The notes beneath the pieces are model-generated. The model was not told the DNA's origin. It did not search any database and worked only from the letters and a program-made list of their open reading frames with translations. DNA of 64,000 nt, taken from NCBI GenBank assembly GCA_905221605.1, contig CAJNDS010002109.1, forward strand, positions 226,001 through 290,000. Reading direction: 5' to 3'. Below are positions 22,501 to 31,845 of the stretch, piece after piece (position 1 is the stretch's first letter; each line of letters starts with the position of its first letter). The position numbers and the translations under genes are program-made. This DNA comes from Symbiodinium natans. Lineage: Eukaryota > Sar > Dinophyceae > Suessiales > Symbiodiniaceae.

Positions 22501-25242
22501 GGCGACTCCATTCTCGACAGTGCAGGAAGTGTACCACAGAGCGAAGGAGTACCGGATGTTGCTTCGGATCCTCCGAGCAGCAAAAGGGAAACTAAGCGTG
22601 GTACTCCCCCCAAAACCGTTTCGGAACCTCCGGACGGCAAAGGGGAACCTGCATCGTCATCACGCGGTCCAACTGGGCGTTCCATTCCGGACATTGACGA
22701 GACCGACCCTGCATTCATCATCGCAAAGCTCAAGGAAGCTGGACTCATCGGACCGGAACCCGAGTTCTGGAAGTTCGGTACTCCCGGCGACGGTCGTGTC
22801 TACATCAATGACGACGGCGAACCTTGCAAGATCGACAAGCGGGGGGCTCCGTTCAAGATTGGGAGTGATGGTAGACGATTGCTACCCTCCACACGTCCGA
22901 AGGGCAAGTTCACTCCCGAAGAATGGCACAAGCTCGGAAGCGAAGGAAGGAAGATCGAACTTAAGAAGATAAAGAAGGTCGAAGAGAGGGAGGCCAAGAA
23001 GGCTCGCAAGAAGGAGGCCAAGGAGAAGAAGAAAGGCAAAGAGCATAAAGACGCACTCGTTGCATCGTTGGAGGCACTACTTCCCAAGGTCGTGCCTGCA
23101 GAGAAGATCGATTTGGACTTCAGGGCGGGAACGACTACTGGATGGACATGGTGCGAGGAACAGGTGACGCAGATTGCCACAGAAATGTTTCTGGACGATG
23201 TGCTGCCTGCTCTTCCAAGTGAATTGGCAGAGTTCGGATTGAGAGCTCCTCGCATGCCATGTGTGTCATCAACCAAAGAGAAACACAGAGAGAAGCTCGC
23301 ATGTGCAGCGCCGTGCTTCAACGCCATGGTTACACGTCCAGTCAACCGCAAGGAGATGTACGAGAATCCCAAAGCCATGGAGGCGTTCATGAAAGAATGG
23401 AAAGGCTTGTGGGATCAGGAAGTCTTCGACTTTAGCCAAGTGCGGGAGTATGACGACGTGGTCAGAGAAGCCAAGAAGTCCAACGCGAAGGTGCACATGG
23501 CAAGAGTGCATGGTCTCATCTATGAGAAGAACTATCAACTCAAAGAAGGGGACCCTGCAAGGAAGTTCAAAGGAAGAGGTGTGCTGCTTGGAGATCAAGT
23601 CAAAGATCAGAATATGGAGGCGGCGCTGTTCCAGGACCTCGGAAACTCTCCGGCAACCTTTGATGCGTCTCGTTGGGCCGACTTCTACGGGTGCCTACCC
23701 GGGAACGACGTTCAGATGGCGGATGCTATCCAGGCCTACATTCAGGCTAAGTTGACGGGGACTCCGTGCTGGGTTGAACTTCCAGACGAGGCTTGGCATC
23801 CTTCGGTGAACCGGAGGAAATTTCGCAGACCAGTCTGCAGGCTCGTGAAAGCACTCTATGGGCATCCGGACGCTGGTACAATGTGGGAACAACATTGTCA
23901 CACCGCAGTCCAGAAGATGGGTTTTGCACCAGTTGGTGAGGAATGGCCGTCTCTTTACTTCCATGCAGGAATGAAGCTCCTATTGGTCATCTATGTCGAC
24001 GACCTGAAGCTCGCCGGTCCGGCGGAGAACCTCCCGAAGGGGTGGAACATGCTTCGCAAGGAACTTCGTCTTGAGGAGGAAACTCCGCTTGGTTTGTATT
24101 TGGGATGTCGAATCTCAAAGGGAGAGGCTAAACTTCACGACAACACCAAGGTGCGAACTGTCACTTATGACATGGAAACCTATCTCGAAATGACAGTGCA
24201 AAAGTACTGTGAAACCACGGGATTTCCTGTGGACAAATTCAAGAAGGTACCATCTCCCAGTCCAGTTGAAGAAACCAAAAACCACCCGGCTAGGGCACCG
24301 TGTCATCCAGGTGATGCAAGCCATCGGTGTCAATGGTGTGGACATACAATGCCTGTCGATAAGGGCGGACGGCTTCTACCTCCACCACCGGTTCCTAAGG
24401 GCCCACAGGAAACGGAACTCGATGAGGCAGACAGGGGTACTCTTGCCCCGCATGCGGCGAGCATCCTCATGAAGTTGCTCTATGCTGCAAGAATTTGCAG
24501 GTTTGATTTGCTGCGAAGCATAAACAATCTTGCGCGACGCATTACAAAGTGGTCCAAGAAAGAGGATGCGGCTCTGCATCATTTGATGTGCTACGTCCAT
24601 CAGTCCAAAGGTCATAAGATGATCGGATGGGTCGGCGATTCCATGGATGCTACTTCCATAGGGTTGTATGCGGATGCGGATTACGCTGGTTGTGGCGAGA
24701 GTTTGCGTTCTACTTCGGGGGCTCACATGCATATTCAGGGACCGCACACACGGTTCCCGTTGGCAGGTGTCAGTAAGCGACAGGGTTGCGCCAGCCACTC
24801 TACTCCCGAAGCGGAAATTGTGGCTGCGGACTATGCGATGTCGCGTATTGGCATTCCGGCCATCACATTGTGGCGTTTGATTGGGGGCAAAGATCCTAAT
24901 TTCGTGTTCTACGATGACAATCAAACGATGATCGGCGTGGTCCGCACAGGCAAGAACCCGACGATGCGCCATTTGGAACGCTCACACGGGATCTGCATTG
25001 CGTGGATGCACGAGGTGTTCCAGGAGGGGTACGTGTCTCTGGCTTACGAGGTCACCGCCAAAATGGCGGCCGATATCCATACGAAGGCCTTTAAAGACCA
25101 CGTCTCCTGGGCTCACGCGTGTCAGCTAATTAACATCATGCCTCCCACGATGCTTTCGAGCGTTGAGGTCATGGACATGATGAAGGCTACCTGGGGCCCC
25201 CAATCGGGCCACATTACTTGTAATGGTAAACGTTATTTGTAA
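16522..25242 (+). CDS. Ty1/copia Gag-Pol polyprotein, intact, 2906 aa
   Basis: One uninterrupted ORF, from an ATG 52 bp after the LTR to TAA. Visible parts in order: Ser/Pro-rich N-terminus; long coiled coil (about 165-430); acidic then Gly-rich linker; capsid-like helical region (about 765-995); Lys-rich linker; two CCCH zinc fingers (from C1095 and C1143); aspartic protease with DTG (D1377); integrase with His/Cys zinc motif (from H1604) and D1647, D1711, E1742; reverse transcriptase with YVDD (2491-2494); RNase H with D2718/D2720, E2763 and D2798. The order protease-integrase-RT-RNase H defines the copia (Pseudoviridae-type) group. At 2906 aa it is about twice the usual copia length, mostly from the enlarged Gag part. 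CCCH fingers replace the usual CCHC knuckle. It makes virus-like particles, copies the element RNA and integrates the DNA. Confidence 0.95.
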   Translation: MALPTSSSSADTTMTFGDGDAIAAPALGESTGCADTDAVTSSDDAVELVAVAKAPARTRSGLSVLREDGNSKMSQVSRLRSTSRQSSERTSKRSNTPSTPRRRRGTSPRISPRSSPDAGRPETSPRRGYGGPLLGTGLPSSEPPAGGRSGLDSGPPVESANPLAERIREEGERREMGEVIAMLRLKIEEMQQEDYGASLRIEQLERERDQNAQLAAHIHQRHEATLAEREQVVGATIATLEQHAADNHHQATMTQEQLMHQQREMAQYMVNVEEAAHGEGNTIAREYQRLTEELNIRAHENLRRRADLQQAEIIVAQMEDQLRTSEFAREASEKQKSEMREYAHHESVALQDERDQTRLLNVNIHGVIVQYHEEEERAAALRQAVHEMEQRLEGQHASLPSIHEELQRVRAECQSHEDVNRRLTSELDAARQVQTYNRPTSAGTSEWDNVSSVPRVGVHNSRPQSVQSRSGITQAYSSPEEVDRDVPMSSTTESRFKTWVQNTIPGVGSASPAHSQGGDASKEGSGPPALPTRPSLFGGPPIPVAESRPTSTRTSLFGGPPVLVPEVPSVPNLVPGRMFTTGLLDLPPGLATRPHTSQLLADPPTASTSYQCVRQPSRSRHTGEVTPGMASEIPPNAPNHPQDPRANASTTVQQEALRRQMDDLREEMSRMRDTEARLRRERGQWRTIAEEQEQENEGEEGENEEEGEPEEDGDKTDPGSWKPIKKGGGGGDGGGNPDSSPHGGGGGGGGGSGPEDGLDYTEGPKISRREADKINIPAFPKVTHLDAWQAAVTTNVLAACADTNQSDWIKWLQESFKPMPDVEGLNDSGHVKFRSIDVKLASAMTLMLRNAGDQAADLFLEVNLKSNAYIRGNEYKVLKGRQIIAMMMESFRTRDRLDMVYTIDYLTKLQYPGDNKIAAFKATWLEIISRIRPEDVPSTNALRDILYQKISGSSEMNMELKLYYDIKSYDDPERSHDMLLRIMDRAVQRRREKKNLNETQHGLNQMVAGKDLLAAPARPDPKGPPSSAPDKDKKKKTNERGKDKEAADAAPVLPKSKAKAHEKDKKKGKGKGKERSRSPSSSRSLTDKEKAKIRCKFHFGGGCNAGKNCKWSHKDTDRGRPSSRDDKNQRARSPSSKPSERPCFQWSKNGSCSRENCPFKHDPAKAAPATGETDANAKAKAKAKAKDKKKKPEPAAPAIAIRGLPAVPVLRSLGDGDGDSDDESIDGDAASDCSTDDEIGSYHRDVKDLKVSFERGTKFASSKPRRSHKDRGFAPRLFTEANLKHENHISEVEYEKHKARARARLMEDMCLGKDGGCIPVRIPGTEKVIMFKFDNKKGKFHERALSVDESRKELMKNPNMCMVQPEFIRRKLKFIMDTGCGHDLISLEKVAKHGIDTAMDCESTSFQTANGVTMTNQTAEFLTKSFKEPIKAHVLENTPSVLSVGKRCMLHGYSFVWPAGRPPFMVNDAGERIQFFVQGDIPYVRVGSKGAKAHEEPEAMEMFRLVQKYKDKVDDDTDDDSTYVAVPGLDDIGEEIPDVASEADEEEDGEVVEGDEAREDEPQAELPVEAEGDAQEIDVEGDESGPDRRAKVGTLKAEANTLAHLCTHRFRNPYCDACVRAKMKHFRTQKGAFKREVNEWGDLVTFDFVDMGKATDKGVGLDDELREILVFRDVATKVVAAYPTISREEGEVVRCMKRFMGKKKVRLAYSDCADEFIAAMNKLKIPLDHSLPGRPMNNSLAERTNQFVITATATSLLHAGLPANYWPYALNCVTHNLNAEDVDGESAWQRMSGKEFPGKLIPFGAKVYFKPTETREPTYGGKFDPKGIPGIFAGYVLNAGQTWSRKYRVWDMKEFANANFAHDAKVPRKLQIPYITERVIMPDEIAFPLKLEYERMNGTLEGLKEGKDLGGKEIKDKPPGEGDDDDDDDNGDDGGDLPDRQERVKAMEKEMLDYVMENDDIVPDLSEFPDDQPGEPRDGPALESEDAKALRLIGDSILDSAGSVPQSEGVPDVASDPPSSKRETKRGTPPKTVSEPPDGKGEPASSSRGPTGRSIPDIDETDPAFIIAKLKEAGLIGPEPEFWKFGTPGDGRVYINDDGEPCKIDKRGAPFKIGSDGRRLLPSTRPKGKFTPEEWHKLGSEGRKIELKKIKKVEEREAKKARKKEAKEKKKGKEHKDALVASLEALLPKVVPAEKIDLDFRAGTTTGWTWCEEQVTQIATEMFLDDVLPALPSELAEFGLRAPRMPCVSSTKEKHREKLACAAPCFNAMVTRPVNRKEMYENPKAMEAFMKEWKGLWDQEVFDFSQVREYDDVVREAKKSNAKVHMARVHGLIYEKNYQLKEGDPARKFKGRGVLLGDQVKDQNMEAALFQDLGNSPATFDASRWADFYGCLPGNDVQMADAIQAYIQAKLTGTPCWVELPDEAWHPSVNRRKFRRPVCRLVKALYGHPDAGTMWEQHCHTAVQKMGFAPVGEEWPSLYFHAGMKLLLVIYVDDLKLAGPAENLPKGWNMLRKELRLEEETPLGLYLGCRISKGEAKLHDNTKVRTVTYDMETYLEMTVQKYCETTGFPVDKFKKVPSPSPVEETKNHPARAPCHPGDASHRCQWCGHTMPVDKGGRLLPPPPVPKGPQETELDEADRGTLAPHAASILMKLLYAARICRFDLLRSINNLARRITKWSKKEDAALHHLMCYVHQSKGHKMIGWVGDSMDATSIGLYADADYAGCGESLRSTSGAHMHIQGPHTRFPLAGVSKRQGCASHSTPEAEIVAADYAMSRIGIPAITLWRLIGGKDPNFVFYDDNQTMIGVVRTGKNPTMRHLERSHGICIAWMHEVFQEGYVSLAYEVTAKMAADIHTKAFKDHVSWAHACQLINIMPPTMLSSVEVMDMMKATWGPQSGHITCNGKRYL

Positions 25243-25265
25243 TTCAAGCTGAGATGTTGAAAAAT

Positions 25266-25300
25266 CCGTTCAGGTGTTGAAATGCCCGTTCGACTTCAAA
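25266..25300 (+). repeat. Degenerate 20 bp repeat at left edge of central block
   Basis: Two 20 bp units of the form TGTTGAAAAATCCGTTCAGG and TGTTGAAATGCCCGTTCGAC lie just after the Gag-Pol stop (first unit from about 25255). The 15-mer CCGTTCAGGTGTTGA (25266-25280) recurs exactly at 46672-46686, at the other edge of the block. Confidence 0.8.
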
Positions 25301-25330
25301 TAGGGTTCTTCAGGGTCTGTAGCATTGTAT

Positions 25331-25619
25331 GTGAGTAGAGGGAGTGAGACACTACAAGAACCCAGAATTCCCTCGCAAATGCAAGGTTCCTACACATACT
25401 AAACCCAGAAGCCCCTCCTAAATTTCAGGACAGGATCCATGTGAGTAGAGGGAGTGAGACACTACGAGAACCCAGAATTCCCTCGTAAATGCAAGGTTTT
25501 TACACATACTAAATCCAGAAGCCCCTCCTAAATTTCAGGACAGGATCCATGTGAGTAGAGGGAGTGAGACACTACAAGACCCAGAATTCCCTCGTAAATG
25601 CAAGGATTTTACACACCCA
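25331..25619 (+). repeat. 110 bp tandem repeat, about 2.6 copies
   Basis: Copies start at 25331, 25441 and 25551, each beginning GTGAGTAGAGGGAGTGAGAC; the third is truncated after about 70 bp. Copies differ at a few positions. It begins 50 bp inside the left edge of the central block. Each copy starts with GTGAGT, which is also a strong splice-donor consensus. Confidence 0.95.
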
Positions 25620-26170
25620 GTCCTTGTACGGATCAGCAGCTAGAAAATCCAGAAGCCACGTGTAAACCCAGGCATTCTACAAGAACTGTAGGCACAGAAA
25701 CGACCAAACCCTACCAGGAAAGCACACAGGAAGACTGTTTTACAGATCGGCCTGCGCAGGCTCCATCGTCGAGCTGGTTTGATGTTTAGATCGGGTCTTT
25801 TGCGAGGGTAGGGTTTGTAAGACACTATATAGGGTTGCGACAGGGTTTCGGGCTGCGCACACAGGAGTGGTTCACCCCTCAATCTGCTACAGAGGCCATA
25901 TAGGGTTTCGGCCTGCTCCTTTCAGTTCGGCCTGCTGTTTCCTAACTAGGGTGATGAAACGCTCTGCAACTATGGAAGTTGGGCCATGGTTCGTGATTGC
26001 GCTGCACCACGCACAGGCGCGCCTTCCCCCCCTGACCGGCAGTTGCGTATGTGCGGCTGTAAATAGCAAGTCATATGCAGTCAAGTGGAAGTTGCATTTG
26101 CTGACATCAAATGTGTGAGCCCTGCCTAAACCGCAGCTTTTGGGATTGGCCGAATTTCTAGTTTCTGAAC

Positions 26171-26578
26171 ATGGATTACGAAGCGCTTGTCGGTGCATGG
26201 GACGCAGACAGAGCGGTCCGTGATCGCCTTCGCGTGCACAATAGGCTGCTGCTCAGTTTCAAGGGGCGTCGTGTGCCCCTGGAAGCCCCCGATGAGACGG
26301 AGTCTGTGGTGAAGAGCGCTGACAATGCGCGGGCAAATGACATCATCATCCGCCATGTGTTCGGGTGTATGAATTCCAGTGGTTCGCTGAAGCTTCCTAA
26401 CATTGACAATTTGCAGGGGGCGATGCAAAGAATCACGGAAATCAATCTGGGTGATGGGAAAGCAGACACGCGCGTGTGCTACAAGGATGCTTGGTCCCTT
26501 CGCAGTCTGTGCCAGCTTGTCAAAGCCCGACTCTACAAGAAAAAGCCCCCCCAGGACATTTGCGTTTGGGCAATATAG
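26171..26578 (+). CDS. Probable first exon of a multi-exon gene (CEFFAGK/EQPSSS family)
   Basis: ATG-initiated 135-codon frame reading MDYEALVGAWDADRAVRD and later LPNIDNLQGAMQRITEI and WSLRSLCQLVKARLYKK. From memory, similar N-termini with 'KLP..DNLQ' occur in a large uncharacterised dinoflagellate family. The last few codons (ICVWAI) are probably intron. A short piece at about 26714-26768 (DPQLVALLCHLMG) could be the next exon. That it starts the gene whose later exons lie at 28084-33721 is inferred from order, strand and family memory. Confidence 0.45.
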   Translation: MDYEALVGAWDADRAVRDRLRVHNRLLLSFKGRRVPLEAPDETESVVKSADNARANDIIIRHVFGCMNSSGSLKLPNIDNLQGAMQRITEINLGDGKADTRVCYKDAWSLRSLCQLVKARLYKKKPPQDICVWAI

Positions 26579-27529
26579 TGGGTATAGTGCCTCTGGTGGG
26601 TGATGCTATATATGGCCATATGGGTATGGTAGAGTGTTTGCGGGGTTTATGGATGTACTTTAGGGTCTTCCCTTTTACCGGCCAAAACTATCTCCCCTAT
26701 CCGCTGCCCTTCAGGATCCGCAGCTCGTCGCTTTGCTGTGCCACCTGATGGGCTGCACATCGAAGGCAGGGCTGGCATAGGGCAACGCAGGGTTTGAAGG
26801 GTGTCACGGTTCTCTGGGAGGGTTTCTTTATGGGGCCTGTTTGCAGTGTTACCTCGGATCTGGGCTCTCGCAAACCATGTATGATGTGTGTCTCTTCACC
26901 GTAATCGCAAAACTCGATTTATTCAACCACGGAACCGCTGCAAAAACCTTTACCAGATACGATGTTTAGTGAAGGGATCCCAATCGAGGTCTGCTCATTT
27001 TAACCAATGCAAAATATGTTTCTTTTCCGGCTCTCTAGATCCAATGTTAAAACAAGTATGTATACATACATTGGACGAGGAACTCGCGAAGACGATCATC
27101 CCCATGCATTAACCCAGAAGGTACCGACTTGCGCCTTCCGTCGTAAATCCATAGGACACTGTATTTATACAAGTCGTCATCGTAATCGGCCCTGCTATTC
27201 ATCTGAATCCCAGGAAGAAGCACCCCACGCAACTCATTATTACAAACGATGCAATCGTGTAAAGTTGCGTTTGTTGCTTGGAAGGAACTGGTGGAAGCAT
27301 GGGATATGCTTCGCGGTAAAGTGGAGGCAGACGAGGACACACAGGCCCCACCCAATATATCTTGCAAGTAATCCCCCAAACACCCTTATAAACGTACATG
27401 GAGGGGTGAACTACTTTGTTTTAATCCCCCCCCCCCCCCCCGCAAGGTGCCCCGGGATAAGCGATCGATCTATGCTGCAACCCTATACCCGATAGAACCC
27501 TATAAGCTCCTTTTAACCCTCTCTGAAGC

Positions 27530-27825
27530 TTGAAGGACAGTGGGGATGCCACTTGGGGCTCTAGCGAGTCTGACTCGTCGGAGACCGCTGAGCTGGCAGG
27601 AGACAGCGCCCCTGCAGAAGACAGCTTTCCACTGGACTCAGGAATGTCGGGTAGCGGCGCAGGCACGGTGGCCCTGCCAGACAGCAAGCCTGACGACTCC
27701 GACGATGATTGCATTTGCCTGGGCGTTCCAGACTTGAATGACATGAGCGTTGAGGAGCTGCAGAGACGTCTGGCTGAGACAAGTGATGAGCTTCGCAGAG
27801 CCAGGCCTTCTGCTCGCCATTACAG
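27530..27825 (+). CDS. Acidic Ser-rich exon
   Basis: The frame reads SGDATWGSSESDSSETAELA, then an acidic stretch with DSKPDDSDDDCICLGVPDL and a helical end MSVEELQRRLAETSDELRRA. Strongly biased composition and a regular heptad-like end support coding; probably an internal exon of the gene that continues at 28084. The residues after about 27820 read into hydrophobic, intron-like sequence. Confidence 0.45.
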
Positions 27826-28083
27826 GGGCTTTTGCTTTTTAAAACTGAGGTCGCCTGCCTGTCACGTTCGTTCAATATAAACAGTTTGTTGAAGCAGAAC
27901 GGGGTCGTAAGTAAAATAAATCTGTCGAATGCCCAGAAACAAGCAGCTGAAGAACATCCTCAGCTTTGGAAATGCTGCACGCGACGCAGGACATCTGACA
28001 AAAACTTGAGGAGCATGTTTCTTGAAGTTTCATTTTGGCGATTCACGAAAAATATATGTCTGGGATAATTCAGGCCGGATGTT

Positions 28084-29475
28084 TTGTGCGCCCAGTGTAT
28101 AGGATTCCGATATGCCATGGACGATGATGAGACGCAGGTAGCACCGTTTGTTGAAAGCCAGGATGTCTCCAGGGCACACAGAGACATCAACACAAACGCG
28201 ATGCCTGAGGAAGCTGTCTCAATGGAGGTGCCCGCAGGCCCTGGTGCTCCACGCGAAGGAATGATGAACGCGATCCCTGAGGAGGGTGGCTCGACCGAAG
28301 TGGTGTCCGCAGACCCTGGTGCTCCCAGCGAAGGCATGATGAACACGATGCCGGAGGAGGCTGGCACGACCGAAGTTGTGCCCGCAGGCCCTGGCGCTCC
28401 AAGCGAAGGCGTCATGAACACCATCCGTGAGGAGGCTGGCTCGACCGCGCCCGCAGGCCCACCCCAGAAGGCTCTCTTCCCCGCGGTCCCCTCGGGCTAT
28501 GTCACCCGCCGCGAACAGCTTGCTCTTCGTGCGAAGCACAAGAACAAGGACGCGAACCATGACCATGGCGAGGATGACGGTGGAGAGATGCCCATTAAGA
28601 AGAAGAAGACCGGCGCCAAGAAGAAGACCGGCGCCAAGAAGGCCGGCGCCAAGAAGAAGGGCCGCAAATCACCCTCAACAATCCGCAGGCTGAGGTGCCT
28701 AGCTTCGAGATCAGGAGACTTCTCTGCTGATGATGAGTCCAATGCCAAGCAATCCCCTGCCAGTGTGCTCAAGCCTAAGGGCCCCCAGCCTGAGGCCACC
28801 AAGCCTAAGAAGGGTCCCAAGCCCACGGCCCAGAAGGCAGCAGAGTGCAAGGACCCACCCAAGACCACTCGCCCCAAGGCAAAGGCTAAGGCGAAGCTCG
28901 GGACATCCGAGACAAAGGGCCCTGCGGTCAGTGCAAAGGCCAAGAGCAAAGCAAAGGCTAAAGCAGCCCCCAAGTCAAACAGGAAGCGCGCAGCGACCGA
29001 TGAGGACCAAGTTGGTGAGCCAGCCACGAGGCGCCGCGCCCCCGCGACAGCTTCCGACGAGGGCGCAGCCAAGATCACTTACGAGGATGCAATCGCCAAT
29101 CCCCTGGACATCAAGATGCACATCCGATGCATTCTGGACAAGTGTCAGGAGAAGGGCGAGGCACACATGGGCGCAGGGCCCGAGGTCATCCACCAGTTCG
29201 TTACGAAGGCGCCTGTCCGCCTCTGCCCATACCGGAAACAGTGTGCCATGGGTGTCAAGGTGATGACGCCAAGCAATGATGGCAGCATGAAGCTGATGCA
29301 GCCGCATTACTTGAGCTTCAAAGGCCCATGTTGGTGCACTGTGGCTTGGTGTGGTAAGCAACTGGCCACTCGATGGAGACTAGGGGTCATGTTTGCGGGA
29401 AGCAGGTATTCCAAATATCACTTTTCCAGGCGAATAGTCGTTTTCTGTATGTGTGTAAATTCTTTTTGGAGATAG
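28084..29475 (+). CDS. Lys/Ala-rich exon with internal repeats
   Basis: A 463-codon frame, first ATG at 28117. The N-terminal third contains about three 25-residue repeats of the pattern NT(M/I)PEEAGSTEVVPAGPGAP (75 bp DNA unit, 28195-28470). A very basic region follows, with KKKTGAKKKTGAKKAGAKKK, resembling histone H1 or nuclear-localisation tails, then more KAKAKAK stretches, and a folded-looking end with AITYEDAIANPLDIK-like helices and CPYRKQCAMGVKVM. The real exon probably ends near 29350, where coding character is lost. Likely nuclear. A function is not known to me. Confidence 0.6.
   Translation: MCAQCIGFRYAMDDDETQVAPFVESQDVSRAHRDINTNAMPEEAVSMEVPAGPGAPREGMMNAIPEEGGSTEVVSADPGAPSEGMMNTMPEEAGTTEVVPAGPGAPSEGVMNTIREEAGSTAPAGPPQKALFPAVPSGYVTRREQLALRAKHKNKDANHDHGEDDGGEMPIKKKKTGAKKKTGAKKAGAKKKGRKSPSTIRRLRCLASRSGDFSADDESNAKQSPASVLKPKGPQPEATKPKKGPKPTAQKAAECKDPPKTTRPKAKAKAKLGTSETKGPAVSAKAKSKAKAKAAPKSNRKRAATDEDQVGEPATRRRAPATASDEGAAKITYEDAIANPLDIKMHIRCILDKCQEKGEAHMGAGPEVIHQFVTKAPVRLCPYRKQCAMGVKVMTPSNDGSMKLMQPHYLSFKGPCWCTVAWCGKQLATRWRLGVMFAGSRYSKYHFSRRIVVFCMCVNSFWR
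28195..28470 (+). repeat. Coding minisatellite, 75 bp unit
   Basis: About 3.5 in-frame copies with the recurring word GCGAAGGCATGATGAACAC or close variants, encoding 25-residue repeats. Confidence 0.85.
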
Positions 29476-29629
29476 TCTCGACTTCACCCAGGGCAGAGTC
29501 ATCATAAAAGTTTACCCTCCCCCAATAAAACCGACTTCTCCCACTGAATAAAGTATACATTTATATTTATAGTCGAGATCTACCTTGAAAGCAACAAGAA
29601 GTTTAAGAAGATGAACCCTGAACCCAAAA

Positions 29630-29773
29630 CTTGTTGAGGCTTTGTACCACTGGAAGATTATCAAGGATTCCGGTCTCAGAGCTGATTTGACCCCGGTCAA
29701 TGAGTACAAGGAGCTGCTGAGGAACACGCACGGCGAGGCTGTGCAGGAATGGTGTCAGTGGATCGGAAACTAG
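29630..29773 (+). CDS. Short exon-like segment
   Basis: The frame reads LVEALYHWKIIKDSGLRADL and then TPVNEYKELLRNTHGEAVQEWC before a TAG. Its amphipathic composition contrasts with the surroundings. It lies between the basic exon (28084) and the CEFFAGK exon (31582) and may belong to the same gene. Confidence 0.35.
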   Translation, partial: LVEALYHWKIIKDSGLRADLTPVNEYKELLRNTHGEAVQEWCQWIGN

Positions 29774-30794
29774 ATGTTTAGCAGCGTATGGGGCCTGACG
29801 TTCAGCTCCATCCGTATCGAAATATCTTCAACTCCTGGGACCCTCAACCCACGCATATAATCTAGGCCAGAGAGTACCAAATGTTTTGCCCAGCCTCATG
29901 TATGGAGCTTCTCACAGAGCAGGTTCAGCTTTAGCGCCTTGTGTGTGTTTTTCAACACGCTGGTCCAGCGCTAATTTGGGGACCTCTGAGGCCACTGTAG
30001 GGATAGTTAGGCGAGGACACAGTACACACTAGGCGTCGTCTTTACATCTTCGAGCCTGGCAAAGGAGGTCAGCTTTCAAGTTCACCAGTGCAGGAGTTCT
30101 GCCAATCAGCTCCAGCATGGTTTCACGAAGCTAGGGCGTGGTTCTTCGGGCATGGGGCAATGCAAAAAGCTGTGACTGCTTCTGCTCAAACCCTAGAAGC
30201 TCAAACCCTAGAAAGCCCTCTCCTTATTCGAGTGCATCCCCCTTCGCAGGTCTGCGTGGTTCGAAATTGGCCATACGGCATGGCTACCACAAGGCAGCAG
30301 GTCTTCCAGCCGTGTTTTCACTAAACCCTTTTTAACCCCACCTCGACGTTGAAGGACGGCGCTCGGTTGCAGAGCCCCAGGTGGAGTCATAACTGCTCCT
30401 TTGAAGGCTTTAGGGTTTGAGGAATTTAGGATTCTGCGGTTTGGGGGTTTAGGGCTTTTGAGTTTAGAGCTTTACGGATCTTAGGGTTCGGGGCTTTTTG
30501 CAGGGCGTTGCAAAGGTTCACACACAACGCCATTTAACAGGGTGTATAAATATATATGGGTCTCTACATGTGCTGTGTACATACAGGGCTTCTCCCTGTC
30601 GTGTTTCCCTCGTTTAGGGTTTAGGGTTTAGGGTTTAGGTTCAGGGTTTAGGGTTTAGGGTTCATAAGGTCTAGGGTCTAGGGTCTAGGGTCTATAGGTT
30701 ACAAACGCAGGACCCAAACCCCAGTCTGGAAACTAGGTTTACTTGGCTCGGGTCAAAAGGTGTTAAGGGTTCTAGGGTCCCTTGCGAGTGGTCC

Positions 30795-30965
30795 CCCTAA
30801 ACCCTAAACCCTAAACCCTAAACCCTAAACCCTAAACCCTAAACCCTAAACCCTAAACCCTAAACCCTAAACCCTAAAAACCCTAAAAACCCTAAAAACC
30901 CTAAAAACCCTAAAAACCCTAAAAACCCTAAACCCTAAACCCTAAACCCTAAACCCTAAACCCTA
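30795..30965 (-). repeat. CCCTAAA array inside the central block
   Basis: CCCTAAA units enclosing six CCCTAAAAA units, bounded on both sides by copies of the 30 bp phrase that starts TGTTAAGGGTTCTAGGGTCC (30757 and 30965). So the array may have been inserted with a duplicated flank. Confidence 0.85.
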
Positions 30966-31581
30966 TGTTAAGGGTTCTAGGGTCCCTTGCGAGTGGTCTT
31001 CCTCTAAACCGCCTCAGAATAAGATGCCAAGGCTCTTCCCACCACCATTGCTGAAGATCCTGCTAGTTTGGGTTCCGGGACTTTGGAGGGAGCAAGGGCA
31101 GGGCTATTTGGAGCATTCGATTAGATAAACTGTGGCCGCCTGACTCTACCTGTAGTTTGCGCCAGTTGTTGTAACAGCATGGGTTAAGAATCCTTCAAAG
31201 CTAGAAAGCTGTGAAGACTAGTTCTAATGTACAAATATGTGTGCTGCCATTCTGCTTCAGGACAAAAGTGTTGGGGAATTTCGGGTGTCAGTATCAACTA
31301 TATGACAGAGGCCACTATAGGTAACCGTACAAAGAAGAAGAACGAGCCACGATGACTCTCGATGCTTTGGTCTGGCGTTTGCGCCACCTACGCTGCCCTA
31401 CCGCCGCTCGGCGTTTTTGCGCAACATCCTGAAGCATCAGTGGATGTATTGTTGTGGGTTGTATAGTTTTCTGCATTGAGGCCTTTATCTTGTGTGTGGT
31501 GCTGGTGTGGCACACTCGCCTTGGCAGTTTTCAGCAGGACAGCCCTCATGATGTGTGCTCTGCATGTGTCTATATAGCTAG

Positions 31582-31755
31582 ATGCAGGACTTGCAGTTCT
31601 GCGAATTTTTCGCAGGGAAAGCAAACCTTTATCGGGCCATTGCGGCCGGTGGTTACCCTGCTTGCGCTGTGGACCGTTGCTACTTGGAGGGTGATGATTT
31701 CAAACACCTCAGCACGAACCCCTTCGACATCCTCACAGCTTCTGGCCTGGCGCGC
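31582..31755 (+). CDS. Exon: 'CEFFAGKANLYRA' start of a methyltransferase-like dinoflagellate family
   Basis: ATG-started frame reading MQDLQFCEFFAGKANLYRAI, then AAGGYPACAVD and NPFDILTASGLA. From memory this is the opening of a very abundant dinoflagellate protein domain; the 'CE.F.G...L..A....G' pattern resembles motif I of nucleic-acid methyltransferases. The last codons (RYA) read into the intron. In-order exons 31846, 32195 and 33455 continue the domain. Confidence 0.65.
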
Positions 31756-31845
31756 TATGCTTAGCTGTCAATAGATGATGATGTTCGGCTTACAAGACTG
31801 CTAGGCACCCCGAAAGTTGATCTCCTCTATCCTCCCTGGCCGAGG

